64,000 bases of DNA from Promethearchaeia archaeon (GCA_029856045.1 JAHQWG010000039.1:1-64000); one strand, 5' to 3'; counted from the first letter of the stretch, positions 1 through 8,721 are shown. Translations and numbers: made by a program. Notes: a model not told the origin generated them from the letters alone.

Positions 1-83
1 AGGTGTTCGACTATAACTATGCTTTTGAAACAGCAAAAAAGATATTATTCGGAAATGAAATTATAGTTTCACACAAAAAATAA
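1..83 (+). CDS. C-terminal fragment of an unidentified protein (cut by window edge)
   Basis: An open frame enters from the left edge (first full codon at base 3) and ends at TAA 81-83, giving a 26-residue tail that ends in VSHKK. The tail is too short to identify. It is followed at once by a T20 run that looks like a transcription stop, which supports it being the true 3' end of a gene. Confidence 0.5.
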   Translation, partial: VFDYNYAFETAKKILFGNEIIVSHKK

Positions 84-90
84 TAACTAC

Positions 91-110
91 TTTTTTTTTT
101 TTTTTTTTTT
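91..110 (+). terminator. T20 run after the left-edge gene
   Basis: Twenty consecutive T residues start 7 bases after the stop codon at 81-83. Archaeal RNA polymerase terminates on oligo-T tracts without needing a hairpin, so this is a plausible intrinsic terminator. Its length is unusual, and homopolymers of this size are also prone to sequencing error. Confidence 0.55.
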
Positions 111-171
111 ATGTGATTATATGGTTAATGAAATAAATAATTAAAAAATAAAAATTGAATTATTTAGATTT

Positions 172-1023
172 TTATTCCTTCCCTATTTTTTTTCTTACTT
201 TTTGTAAGTCCCTATCAATAATCCAACGAACCAATTTAGGAAAGTGTCTAAACATTCTCCAAGCTAATTTTGAAACGCCAGGAAGAATCATGAATTTCTT
301 TTTTAAAATTCCTTCGATAAATGGGTCTGCTATTTCCTCGGGACTGTAAATTTTACTACGTGCTGACATCATAAGACATTCTTTTGGTTTGGTTTCATTC
401 TCTTTTGCAAATGCAGGAGTATTAGTATCTGATGGGAATAATACAGAAAAATTTAAATTATAAGGTTTTAACTCATTTCTAAGAACTTCTGCTAAACCTA
501 AAATTGCAAATTTAGCTGGTGTGTACATAGCATAACCCATCATCGGATAATAGCAGACTAATGAAGAAGTAAATGAAATAAAGCCTTTTTTAGCCTTCAT
601 AAAATATGGTAAAATAATTAAAGTTGGAATTAATTGTCCATAATAATTCCCATTTATGTGAATTTTGAAATCATCCAGTACAAGGTTTTCGATATAATTT
701 GGAATCGCAAATCCAACAAAATTAAATAAATAATCAGGAATGCCATGTTTTTCTATAAATTCTGTTAAAAGTGGTTTCAATTGTTCCATTTTTGTCGTGT
801 CACAAGAAATCATCTCAATAAATTGTTTATCGTTAGTTTTTAAACTTTCTATTTCTTTAACAGCCTTTTTTAAGTTTTCTGTATTTCGTGCAATAATACA
901 AACACTTCCACCTAATTGAACGATATTTTTGGCTGTGGCTTTGCCCATACCAGTAGAACCCCCACTTACAATAACAACTTTTCCATCTAACGGCTGTTTT
1001 TTAATTAATTTTTCTTTTAGCAT
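172..1023 (-). CDS. SDR oxidoreductase, 3-ketodihydrosphingosine reductase-like
   Basis: A 283-residue short-chain dehydrogenase/reductase. The Rossmann nucleotide motif SGGSTGMG lies at residues 20-27, the catalytic Ser near 153-154, and the Y167-TPA-K171 catalytic pair follows. Residues 197-213 read PSDTNTPAFAKENETKP, which closely follows the PPDTDTPGFAEEN-TKP block typical of eukaryotic 3-ketodihydrosphingosine reductase (KDSR). The C-terminal helix rich in W, F and R also resembles the membrane-associated tail of that family. The likely reaction is NADPH-dependent reduction of a long-chain 3-keto group near the membrane; the true substrate is unknown. It is a monocistronic minus-strand gene divergent from the DUF39 gene. 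The SDR assignment is certain; the KDSR subfamily is inferred from motifs. Confidence 0.85.
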   Translation of the reverse strand: MLKEKLIKKQPLDGKVVIVSGGSTGMGKATAKNIVQLGGSVCIIARNTENLKKAVKEIESLKTNDKQFIEMISCDTTKMEQLKPLLTEFIEKHGIPDYLFNFVGFAIPNYIENLVLDDFKIHINGNYYGQLIPTLIILPYFMKAKKGFISFTSSLVCYYPMMGYAMYTPAKFAILGLAEVLRNELKPYNLNFSVLFPSDTNTPAFAKENETKPKECLMMSARSKIYSPEEIADPFIEGILKKKFMILPGVSKLAWRMFRHFPKLVRWIIDRDLQKVRKKIGKE

Positions 1024-1197
1024 AAAATTATCACTCTATAGTTATAATTTTTCAATTAAAATATAATTAAACTTTAATAATAAAAATATTATACTTAATT
1101 CTTAAGCTTCTCAATAAAAATTATTTTTAGCAATAGATTCCTTATTCGATTTTTCAATTTTAAAAAATATAAATTTCATATTTCAATATTTTATTTA

Positions 1198-2478
1198 ATG
1201 GCTAAAACAAGAACTATTAAAGAAATTAAACAAAAAATCGATAAGAACACAGCTGTCGTAATAACAGCGCAAGAATTCTTAGATAAAATTGCAGAGGGTG
1301 AAAAAATTGAATTCGAAGATGTTGATGTTATTACAACTGCGACAAAAGGATTAATGAGTGGAATTGCTGGAATATTTTCTTTTCGATTAGCCGAGCCAAA
1401 AAAATATAGAAAATTTAAAGAAATAACCTTAAATGGAATTCCTGGTTATGTTGGTCCATGTCCTAATGAGTTTTTAGGCGTAATTGATGTAATTGTATAT
1501 AGTACAACGCATAGTAAAACGAGAACCAATTATACAGGTGGCTTCTTATTTAGAGATCTCGTTGAAAATAAACCAATTGAAATGAAAGCAGAAACTGAAG
1601 AAGGAGTCGTAATAGAAAAAACTTTGAGCTTAAAAGAGATGCAATTTGCAAGACTAATGGGGACTCGTCAAGCAATAAAGAATTATAGTGCAATGATGAA
1701 TCCTACTAAAGATTATGTAGAAACTATTTTTTCAGCTCTTAAATTTGAGCCAAATAATTCTCAATTAACATTTTCTGGATGTGGAGCGTTAAATCCACTT
1801 CAGAATGATCCTAATTTTGAAACTATTGGAGTGGGTACTCCTTTATTAGTTAATGGAAGTATTGGCTATGTTATGGGACCTGGAACTAGAAATTATATTT
1901 TAAAACCAAATTTAATGACTATCGCAGATTTTGAGGGAATGAAACCCGAATATATGGGTGCGTTTATGACATCATATGGGCCAGAACCAATATGTTCTAT
2001 TGCAGTAGCATTTCCTATTTTGAATGAGAAGATTTTAAACACCATGGTTAAATCAGATAAGGATGTTCCTCTTCAAATTTTAAATTTAGTTGGAAGAGAA
2101 AAAATGGGTGAAATTACTTATGGAGATGTCTGGGATAATAATTTCCTAATAACATTTGATCCTAAAAAATGTATAAATTGCGAAACTTGTCCAGTCGAAA
2201 CTGATTGCCCAACCCATGCTTTTACTGTGGAAAAGGGCATTGATAAAACAAGATGTTATAATTGTGGAGCTTGTATTCAAATGTGTCCTGAAAACGCTTT
2301 TATTGGTGATTTAAAAAGAATTAAATTTGAAGGTAAGGAAGTTCCAGTCGTGTTGCGCCAATCAGATAGATTCGGAGCAATAAAATTAGCGGAAGAATTA
2401 AAATCACTAATTTTAAAAGGGGAATTTCCTTTAAAGGAGTCTATTGCAAAAATAAAATTTTATCAATATAAGATATAA
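1198..2478 (+). CDS. DUF39/COG1900 homocysteine-biosynthesis protein with C-terminal 2x[4Fe-4S] ferredoxin
   Basis: 426 residues. Residues 1-320 match the DUF39 family, whose methanogen members take part in sulfur transfer to aspartate semialdehyde to make homocysteine. A conserved Cys lies in the SGCGALNPLQ segment. The C-terminal 100 residues hold a ferredoxin domain with two cysteine clusters (CINCETCPVETDCP and CYNCGACIQMCP). In some archaea the DUF39 part is fused to CBS domains and the ferredoxin is a separate protein; here the ferredoxin is fused directly and no CBS domain is visible. The start is ATG at 1198. It is followed closely by a VOC protein and a ThDP enzyme on the same strand, but a shared pathway is not evident. 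Confidence 0.8.
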   Translation: MAKTRTIKEIKQKIDKNTAVVITAQEFLDKIAEGEKIEFEDVDVITTATKGLMSGIAGIFSFRLAEPKKYRKFKEITLNGIPGYVGPCPNEFLGVIDVIVYSTTHSKTRTNYTGGFLFRDLVENKPIEMKAETEEGVVIEKTLSLKEMQFARLMGTRQAIKNYSAMMNPTKDYVETIFSALKFEPNNSQLTFSGCGALNPLQNDPNFETIGVGTPLLVNGSIGYVMGPGTRNYILKPNLMTIADFEGMKPEYMGAFMTSYGPEPICSIAVAFPILNEKILNTMVKSDKDVPLQILNLVGREKMGEITYGDVWDNNFLITFDPKKCINCETCPVETDCPTHAFTVEKGIDKTRCYNCGACIQMCPENAFIGDLKRIKFEGKEVPVVLRQSDRFGAIKLAEELKSLILKGEFPLKESIAKIKFYQYKI

Positions 2479-2497
2479 AAATTAAAGTTTGAAAAAT

Positions 2498-2941
2498 ATG
2501 TCTGAAATAAAAATTCCTAAATTTGACCAAGTGGGTATTGTTGTAAAAGATATCGAAAAAGCTGCGGAGATCTTTGGAAAGCTTCTTAACTTTAGAGCTA
2601 AACTAAATATCGTTGAACAAAGTAGCGATGTAAATTATAAAGGTCAGGAAGGAACTGTGAAAATGAAAAAAATTATGCAGCATTGGGGGGATAAACAGTT
2701 AGAAATTGTGGAAGTCGTAGAAGCCACAGGACCTAATGTTTATTCCGACGCGATCGAAGCAGGACGATTTGGATTACATCACCTAGGAACATATACCAAA
2801 AACGCAGACGAAATGTTAAAATTTTTCAAAGAAAAGTATGATATCGATGTTATCCAAAGCGGAAAAGCCGGGAAAGTTAATTTTTATTACCTAAATACCG
2901 AAAAAATATTAGGATTTATTCTAGAACTTATTAATATTTAA
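2498..2941 (+). CDS. VOC-family protein, methylmalonyl-CoA epimerase/glyoxalase-like
   Basis: About 147 residues with the opening typical of vicinal oxygen chelate proteins (FDQVGIVVKDIEKAAEIF) and a second half containing LHHLGTYTKNADEMLKFF, so two beta-alpha-beta-beta-beta modules. The His-containing LHHLG and the Glu in GFILELIN are positioned like metal ligands of the family. An epimerase would fit the methylmalonyl-CoA mutase found at the right end of the window, but the link is only inference. I chose ATG 2498 (MSEIKIPK) over TTG 2489. The gene follows the DUF39 gene by about 20 bases and is probably co-transcribed. Confidence 0.7.
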   Translation: MSEIKIPKFDQVGIVVKDIEKAAEIFGKLLNFRAKLNIVEQSSDVNYKGQEGTVKMKKIMQHWGDKQLEIVEVVEATGPNVYSDAIEAGRFGLHHLGTYTKNADEMLKFFKEKYDIDVIQSGKAGKVNFYYLNTEKILGFILELINI

Positions 2942-2970
2942 TATTACTAATCAAATGAATGTGAAAAATT

Positions 2971-4722
2971 GTGAGTAAAGAAAAAAAAGAAGAAAGTTAT
3001 AATGGTGGGGATTTATTAGTCCAATGCTTACTTAATGAAGGCGTGGAGTATATATTTGGCATTGTAGGAGGTCAATTATTAGCGATTTATGATGCGGTAA
3101 ATCGATGGGGTAAGGATAAAGGCATCGATACCATAATGACAAGACATGAGCAAGCAGCAGGACATATGGCTGATGGCTATGCAAGAGTTACCGGGAAAAT
3201 TGGTGTATGTATGGGTACCGTAGGACCCGGAGTGACACATTTAATACCTGCTGTCGCCGCCGCATACATGGATTCGATACCTCTCCTCGTTATAGGTGCC
3301 CAAATTTTAAGGGTAGAAGACCGTAAAGGTGTTTATCAAGGCGATGTTCAACAAATAGAAATGTTGAGACCAATTACTAAGTTTCAAATTAGAGTAGAGT
3401 TACCTAATGAAATCCCCGGTGCAGTTCGGGCTTGCTTTATTGAAGCTTTATCTGGAAGACAGCGCCCAGTTTTTCTGGAGATAAGAGAATCTGCTCTAAC
3501 GGGCAGAGTTAGTAAAGAAATTATGGAACAGATATGGAGTCCAGAATTGTACAGACCTCAAACAAAGCCTTTTGGGGATCCAAAACAAATTGAGAAAGCC
3601 TTAGAACTCCTTAAAAATGCGACGAAACCGTTTTTAGTTGCTGGGGGTGGCGTAATGAGGTCAGGAGCTTGGGAGGAGTTGAGGAAATTTTCAATTAAAT
3701 ACAAAATCCCGATTGGAACAACACCTAATGGGTTGGGAGCATTGGGAGAGGATGACGAAACATTTGTTGGCACGAGCGTGGGACCAACTTATATGCAAAA
3801 TACTGCCAAAACCGCGGATGTCGTGATGGCTGTTGGTTGTAAGTGGGATTTCACTTTATTTTTCGGAGGTGCACCTTTATGGGGACCCAATCAAAAAACT
3901 ATCCATGTGGACATTGATCCTCAAGTTATAGGATTAAACCGTAAGACGGATATTGGAATAGTAGCCGATGCAAAGGCGGCTTTAATCCAAATTTTAGAGA
4001 AAAGTAAAGATTATCTTAAAGAAAATCAATTTTCTGAATGGAATGTTCAAGTTCAAGAATATAAAGAAAAACGAAAGCAATTAGAATTAAAGCCAAAAAT
4101 TTCGGAAAAAGTTCCTATTCAAACACAAAGATTACTAAACGAAATCTTCAATTTCTTTCCAAAAGAAACGATTTTTGCAATAGATGGCGGTGATCTTGCT
4201 ACTTTTTGTTGGATGCAAGTTAATACAAAGCATAGACCTCCACGAAGTAATATAGCTTCTATTTCAATGGGTCATTTAGGAGTTGGGATTCCGTATGTAA
4301 TTGGCGCAAAATTTGCATTTCCAGATAAACCATGCGTAAATATAGTAGGCGACGGCTCATTCCTATTTAATGTCCAAGAACTCGATACAGCGATAAGATA
4401 CAAATTACCAATTATAAATATAATAGCAAATAATTATGCGTGGGGTATGATTAAAAGTGGGCAGAAATATGGCTGGGATAAACGATTTTATAATGTAGAT
4501 CTTATAGGAACTGACTATGCTCAAATTGCAAAGGGTTTTGGATGTTATGGTGAAACAGTTGAAAAACCAGAAGATATTAAACCTGCCTTTCAGCGGGCGA
4601 TAGATTCGGGATTACCTGCAGTTATAAATGTAATAATGGAGTTCAAAACACCAGATGCTACTAAAATACTCCAAACAATGAAAAAAGCAGTGATTAAAAA
4701 AGCACAAAAAGCAAATCGATAA
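2971..4722 (+). CDS. Thiamine-diphosphate enzyme of the acetolactate synthase/2-hydroxyacyl-CoA lyase type
   Basis: 583 residues with the three-domain layout of the ThDP decarboligase superfamily. The N-terminal Pyr domain contains the catalytic Glu in TRHEQAAGHMADGYAR; a central domain contains FLVAGGGVMRSGAW; the C-terminal PP domain has the ThDP/Mg signature GDGSFLFNVQELD to NNYAWGMIK. No ilvN-like regulatory subunit gene is nearby, so a dedicated branched-chain role is doubtful. Oxalyl-CoA decarboxylase- or hydroxyacyl-CoA lyase-like activity is equally possible. The start is GTG at 2971. It is the last gene of the 1198-4722 run and is followed by a T9 tract. Confidence 0.75.
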   Translation: MSKEKKEESYNGGDLLVQCLLNEGVEYIFGIVGGQLLAIYDAVNRWGKDKGIDTIMTRHEQAAGHMADGYARVTGKIGVCMGTVGPGVTHLIPAVAAAYMDSIPLLVIGAQILRVEDRKGVYQGDVQQIEMLRPITKFQIRVELPNEIPGAVRACFIEALSGRQRPVFLEIRESALTGRVSKEIMEQIWSPELYRPQTKPFGDPKQIEKALELLKNATKPFLVAGGGVMRSGAWEELRKFSIKYKIPIGTTPNGLGALGEDDETFVGTSVGPTYMQNTAKTADVVMAVGCKWDFTLFFGGAPLWGPNQKTIHVDIDPQVIGLNRKTDIGIVADAKAALIQILEKSKDYLKENQFSEWNVQVQEYKEKRKQLELKPKISEKVPIQTQRLLNEIFNFFPKETIFAIDGGDLATFCWMQVNTKHRPPRSNIASISMGHLGVGIPYVIGAKFAFPDKPCVNIVGDGSFLFNVQELDTAIRYKLPIINIIANNYAWGMIKSGQKYGWDKRFYNVDLIGTDYAQIAKGFGCYGETVEKPEDIKPAFQRAIDSGLPAVINVIMEFKTPDATKILQTMKKAVIKKAQKANR

Positions 4723-4736
4723 AAAATTTATTTATA

Positions 4737-4745
4737 TTTTTTTTT
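4737..4745 (+). terminator. T9 tract after the ThDP enzyme gene
   Basis: A run of nine T lies 15 bases after the stop codon at 4722, in a short space between convergent genes. It fits an archaeal oligo-T terminator for the upstream plus-strand genes. Confidence 0.4.
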
Positions 4746-4782
4746 ATTAAATAGATACTTTAATTAGAAAAAAATCAATTTA

Positions 4783-5763
4783 TTAGATTTCAACAAGGAT
4801 TTTAATAAAATCTCTTTCTCCGGGTTTAAGAAATCTTTCAAAACCTGTTTGAATCTTATCTAAAGGTATTACATCTGTAATGAAAAGAGAGGGATTAACT
4901 TTATTATCTTCAAATAATTTTATTGCTCCTAATATATCTTCTTTATCGTGCCCCATACATCCTTTAAAGCAAATTTCTTTAGAATTAATTGTAAATATTG
5001 GAAAATCGATACTTCCCTTATGAATCCCTTCGAGTAGAATCGTTCCACCTTTTTTAATAAGATCCATAGCCATTTTTATCGTATTTTCATTTCCAGCACA
5101 ATCGAAAATAAAAGTAGATTTCCCGTGGGATTTCATAAATTTTTTAACCTTCACTACTTTAGGAGGAAAAACCTCAGTGGCTCCAATCTCTTTTGCTCTT
5201 TCCCTTAAAAATTCATGAGGTTCAATTACAATAATATATTCAGGATTCTTCTCTTTTATTAAAGTATTTAAAAAGGATAAACCAATAGAACCAGCTCCAA
5301 TAATTATGATTTTTTCATTATTTCCAATATTAGATAGTGTTATACCTCTAATTGCATTTGCAAAAGTTTCAATCAAAACAGCATCTCTATTGGAAAGTGA
5401 TTCTGGGGGATGAAATACATTATTTTGATTTACTTTTACATATTCGGCGAATCCTCCATCTTGAAAGATACCCATTCCAGCTACTTGCCCTATTTCAAGT
5501 GCAACGTTCACTGCAACAACTTTATCTCCTTTTTTCCAGTTTGATACATTTTCTCCAAGTTCTGCAATTTCTCCAGAGATTTCATGCCCCATAATTAAAG
5601 GTGTTTGATAAATTTTATAGATAAAATTAGAAATATCACTTCCACAGATTCCACAGTAATGAACTCTAACAATTACCTCATCAGGTCCCGGAACTGGTTT
5701 AGGATAATCATCTCTATAAACAATTTTTTTTATATCTTCAAATACAGCAGCCTTAATTTTCAA
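4783..5763 (-). CDS. Medium-chain (MDR) alcohol/polyol dehydrogenase lacking the structural zinc lobe
   Basis: 326 residues. The catalytic-zinc region HYCGICGSDISNF and the GHEISGEI block mark the GroES-like N-terminal domain. The NAD-binding fold has IIGAGSIGLSF. Most zinc MDR enzymes (sorbitol, threonine or alcohol dehydrogenases) carry a four-Cys structural zinc loop after the D-K-V strand. Here that place reads VAVNVALEIGQVAGMG without cysteines, so the structural zinc is absent and the protein is slightly short. The substrate cannot be named. It is convergent with the ThDP gene and divergent from the URO-D-family gene. Confidence 0.8.
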   Translation of the reverse strand: MKIKAAVFEDIKKIVYRDDYPKPVPGPDEVIVRVHYCGICGSDISNFIYKIYQTPLIMGHEISGEIAELGENVSNWKKGDKVVAVNVALEIGQVAGMGIFQDGGFAEYVKVNQNNVFHPPESLSNRDAVLIETFANAIRGITLSNIGNNEKIIIIGAGSIGLSFLNTLIKEKNPEYIIVIEPHEFLRERAKEIGATEVFPPKVVKVKKFMKSHGKSTFIFDCAGNENTIKMAMDLIKKGGTILLEGIHKGSIDFPIFTINSKEICFKGCMGHDKEDILGAIKLFEDNKVNPSLFITDVIPLDKIQTGFERFLKPGERDFIKILVEI

Positions 5764-5945
5764 TCATCTTAATGTGATAATTTAAAAATTTATATTATTT
5801 ATTGAACAATCAAACAATCTTTGTTATTTAAAGTTTTAAATATTAATTATAAATAAATTTACAATCAATTAAAGTTTTAAATTAATAATTAAATTATTCT
5901 AAGAGAATCTAAAAATTAAATTTCAATATTTCGATATATTAAATT

Positions 5946-7100
5946 ATGAATAGTAAAGAAAGAGTTTGGGAAGCTCTTAACTTAAAGATTCCGGATAGAG
6001 TACCAATTCACGCTATTTTCGTTGATGGGAATATTGTTAACGAGGTTTTAGGAAAACCTCCACGAACAGCGTTTGATATTATAGACGAAATGGAACAGCA
6101 ACATCCTGATGATTGGGTTGAGCAAGTCAACGGAATTATTACTGAAATCGAAATTAATGTATTTTCAAGAGCGATGGAAACAGCAGCTGCTATAGGCTAT
6201 GATACATGTGGAGTAGGATATATTCCTTTTAAATTTGAAAGTAAGGAAGAAATGACAGACATTTTTGGGCGAAAATATAAAATAATTAACCTCGACGGAA
6301 ATATATTTCCAGATTATTATGGAGGCTTAATAAAAAACCAGGAAGATTGGGAAAATTGGCCAAAGCCTGATTTAAAAGAAATCTTTAGACGAGCTAAAAA
6401 GTTTTATAAAACAATTCAGCGTCGAAGCAAGAAATTTAAAAATGATATTTGTATCATGGTAACGGACGATTTCACATCAGTATTTCCCCCTGTTTGGCAA
6501 GGTATGGGGATGGGACCTTTCGTTAGAGCACTAAAAGGTAATCCTAAATTAATTGAAGAACGATTCGAGATGACTACAGAAATCGTCCTTGGGTTGTTTA
6601 AAACTTACGCTGAATGTGGTGCAAAGGTATTTTTTGAAGGAGCTGATATTGCATTCAGAAATGGACCCCTTATTAATCCCAAATACATTGATAAATATAT
6701 ATTGCCTTGCATGAAGAAAGTTACCGAAGCGATTCATGAATGGGGTGGTAAAATAATATTTCATTCTGATGGTGATATCACATCTCTTCTCGATTTCGTA
6801 GTTAAAGCTGGATTTGATGCACTACATTGCCTCGAACCACCATATGTAGATTTAAAGTTAGTAAAAAAGAAATTAGGTGATAAATTGTGCCTGCTAGGAA
6901 ATATTGATACTACACATATCCTAGTAAATGCCAATAAAAAGGAAGTTGAGGATGCAGTAAAACACGCAATTAAAATCTTAGGTCCCGGGGGTGGGTACAT
7001 TCTTTCTCCTTCTAATTCTCATCCTGCTATGTCATATCAGCGCATTAAATGGATGATTGAAGCTACTAAAAAATTTGGAACTTATCCACTTCAAATTTAA
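5946..7100 (+). CDS. Uroporphyrinogen decarboxylase (URO-D) family protein, possible corrinoid methyltransferase
   Basis: 384 residues of the URO-D/MtaA-type TIM barrel. The start MNSKERVWEALN is characteristic of this family. Later come IIFHSDGDITSLL and LHCLEPP, which supply His, Asp and Cys positions used for zinc in the methylcobamide:thiol methyltransferase members, and a conserved tail SNSHPAMSYQRIKWMIEAT. The length and poor match to true HemE argue for a methyl-transfer or demethylation role rather than heme synthesis. It stands alone with no adjacent corrinoid protein, so the substrate is unknown. Confidence 0.75.
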   Translation: MNSKERVWEALNLKIPDRVPIHAIFVDGNIVNEVLGKPPRTAFDIIDEMEQQHPDDWVEQVNGIITEIEINVFSRAMETAAAIGYDTCGVGYIPFKFESKEEMTDIFGRKYKIINLDGNIFPDYYGGLIKNQEDWENWPKPDLKEIFRRAKKFYKTIQRRSKKFKNDICIMVTDDFTSVFPPVWQGMGMGPFVRALKGNPKLIEERFEMTTEIVLGLFKTYAECGAKVFFEGADIAFRNGPLINPKYIDKYILPCMKKVTEAIHEWGGKIIFHSDGDITSLLDFVVKAGFDALHCLEPPYVDLKLVKKKLGDKLCLLGNIDTTHILVNANKKEVEDAVKHAIKILGPGGGYILSPSNSHPAMSYQRIKWMIEATKKFGTYPLQI

Positions 7101-7118
7101 AATAAAAAATTTTAAATT

Positions 7119-7727
7119 TTATTTATAATTTGCAAAAGATTTTGCTATAGGTGGATTAATGATTTGTTGTTCAATAATAAAACTTTGACCACAATTTACA
7201 CAATAAGTTTTGCCATTTAAATTTAAGCGATCATTCATTTTCTCAGTGAATCTAATTCCACATTCTGGGCAATAGCTATATTCTAATCCTTGCTCATGTT
7301 CTGAAGATTTACCTGTTTTTTTAGGTAATATTATAATAGATTTCTTAAGGTAGCGGTTCTCTTCAATTTTTTCATTGTATATAGGTTCAACACTTTTCTC
7401 CGAGCTTGATTTACCTGTTAATATTTCATATAATTTCCTAAAGATTATATGGAGCCCTTTAAAAAGTTTCTCCAGTATATAGAAAAGACCCATAAATATA
7501 TATTTTAACAGATAAGCAAGACCCATAAATATATATTTTAACAGATAAGCAAGACCAATAAATATATATTTTAACAGATAAGCAAGACCAATAAATACTA
7601 GCACTATAATAGCCACTGCAAGTGCAAATCCTACACATGATATGATAATTTGCTGGATCGAACTTAAGCTACTAAACCAATTTATAAAATTTTGCATACC
7701 ATTCCAACCATAAAATGCTTCTAACAA
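7119..7727 (-). CDS. Membrane protein with 11-residue tandem repeats and a C-terminal zinc ribbon
   Basis: 202 residues; no family recognised. Residues about 20-45 form a hydrophobic helix. Then follow at least three near-identical 11-residue units of the form GLAYLLKYIF(I/M), then degenerate units GLFYILEKLFK and GLHIIFRKLYE. The units place Lys and Tyr at fixed steps along a long hydrophobic helix. The C-terminal 60 residues hold a two-knuckle zinc ribbon (YCPECG and YCVNCG). The repeats are also near-identical in DNA, so they expanded recently. A membrane-anchored zinc-binding adaptor is possible; no function can be assigned. Confidence 0.65.
   Translation of the reverse strand: MLEAFYGWNGMQNFINWFSSLSSIQQIIISCVGFALAVAIIVLVFIGLAYLLKYIFIGLAYLLKYIFMGLAYLLKYIFMGLFYILEKLFKGLHIIFRKLYEILTGKSSSEKSVEPIYNEKIEENRYLKKSIIILPKKTGKSSEHEQGLEYSYCPECGIRFTEKMNDRLNLNGKTYCVNCGQSFIIEQQIINPPIAKSFANYK
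7485..7597. repeat. 33-bp tandem repeat, three full copies plus a partial one
   Basis: Copies start at 7485, 7518 and 7551, with a partial fourth at 7584. They share the 33-base unit that begins AAGACCCATAAATATATATT and differ only at the base giving CCC or CCA. The unit encodes the 11-residue repeat of the membrane protein on the minus strand, so the reading frame is preserved. Confidence 0.9.
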
Positions 7728-7865
7728 CTTTCTACTCGCTTTTTTTCATTTTTTTATTTAATATTTAAATTATACGTGAAGTTATTATTATTTGATTTTT
7801 AGACCAATTATTATCAAATAGTCCAATTTTTAGCGAAAGGAACTTAAATTTTAATTAACCTCGAA

Positions 7866-7873
7866 TATATAAG
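7866..7873 (+). promoter_or_regulatory. Candidate archaeal TATA box for the SDR at 7910
   Basis: TATATAAG lies about 37 bases upstream of the ATG at 7910, at a spacing compatible with TBP binding and a short leader. No other strong candidate is seen in this intergenic space. Confidence 0.35.
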
Positions 7874-7909
7874 AAAATATTAAAAAAATAATTAGAGGTA
7901 TGATTATTT

Positions 7910-8695
7910 ATGGATAAAATTTTAGAAGGAAAAGTGGGTCTAATCACTGGAGCGGGTTCTGGATTTGGGCGTGAAATCGCAATCACATTTGCAAGAGAGG
8001 GGGCAAACTTAGTGTTAAACGATATCGATTTGGAATCACTTGAAGAAACAAGGGATCTTATTTTGAAATCACATGATTGTGAAATACTTCTTTACCAAAT
8101 GGATATATCTGATGCAGATAAAGTGAAAGAAATGAGTAAGGAAGTATTCAAGAAGTTTAATAATGTATTTGTCTTAGTAAATAATGCTGGAATAAATGGA
8201 GGTCTTTATAAATCATTATCTTGCCCAAATGAGAATTATGATAGGGTAATGGATGTAAATCTTAAAGGTCCTTGGTTATTAGTTAAAAATTTTTTTCGGA
8301 AAATGAGGTTACAAAAATTTGCACCTGTTACAGGTAAAATAATAAATATTGCTTCATGTGCGGGTATAGAACCAAATCCAACTATTGGGGTCTATAGTGT
8401 AAGCAAAGCAGCATTGATTTGTTTTACTAGATTGTGGGCTCTTGAATTAGCACCGAGAATCACAGTTAATTCTATTTCTCCTGGGGTTCATATTACTAAA
8501 ATATATGATAATGATCCTGAATTGGCTCAAAAACTTTTAGATTTGAGAAATGTTAAAATCCCATTGAATAGATTTGGAACAAAAGCTGATGTTGCAAATG
8601 CTTGTTTATTTTTGGCTTCACCAGCATCTGATTATATCACGGGAGAAAACATAGTTATCGATGGTGGAATGACGACATCAATCAATAAGTTATAA
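7910..8695 (+). CDS. SDR oxidoreductase, FabG / 3-hydroxyacyl dehydrogenase-like
   Basis: 261 residues of a classical short-chain dehydrogenase: TGAGSGFG nucleotide motif, an aspartate at the end of the second strand (NDIDLE) that favours NAD(H), VNNAGINGG, an active-site Ser in NIASCAG, and YSVSK with the catalytic Tyr and Lys. The C-terminal ITGENIVIDGGMT is typical of FabG relatives. The likely reaction is oxidation or reduction of a secondary alcohol or 3-oxoacyl substrate in the cytosol. It lies 26 bases ahead of an old-yellow-enzyme-family reductase, so the two may act on related enoyl or keto substrates. Confidence 0.85.
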   Translation: MDKILEGKVGLITGAGSGFGREIAITFAREGANLVLNDIDLESLEETRDLILKSHDCEILLYQMDISDADKVKEMSKEVFKKFNNVFVLVNNAGINGGLYKSLSCPNENYDRVMDVNLKGPWLLVKNFFRKMRLQKFAPVTGKIINIASCAGIEPNPTIGVYSVSKAALICFTRLWALELAPRITVNSISPGVHITKIYDNDPELAQKLLDLRNVKIPLNRFGTKADVANACLFLASPASDYITGENIVIDGGMTTSINKL

Positions 8696-8721
8696 ATATT
8701 TTGAGATTAAAGTAGATCATT

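Noticed and set aside
155..349. Small plus-strand ORF opposite the KDSR-like gene
   Set aside because: Antisense to the end of a convincing SDR gene and without SD or motif.
7485..7597. CRISPR-like direct repeats
   Set aside because: The 33-base units are contiguous with no spacers and encode in-frame protein repeats.
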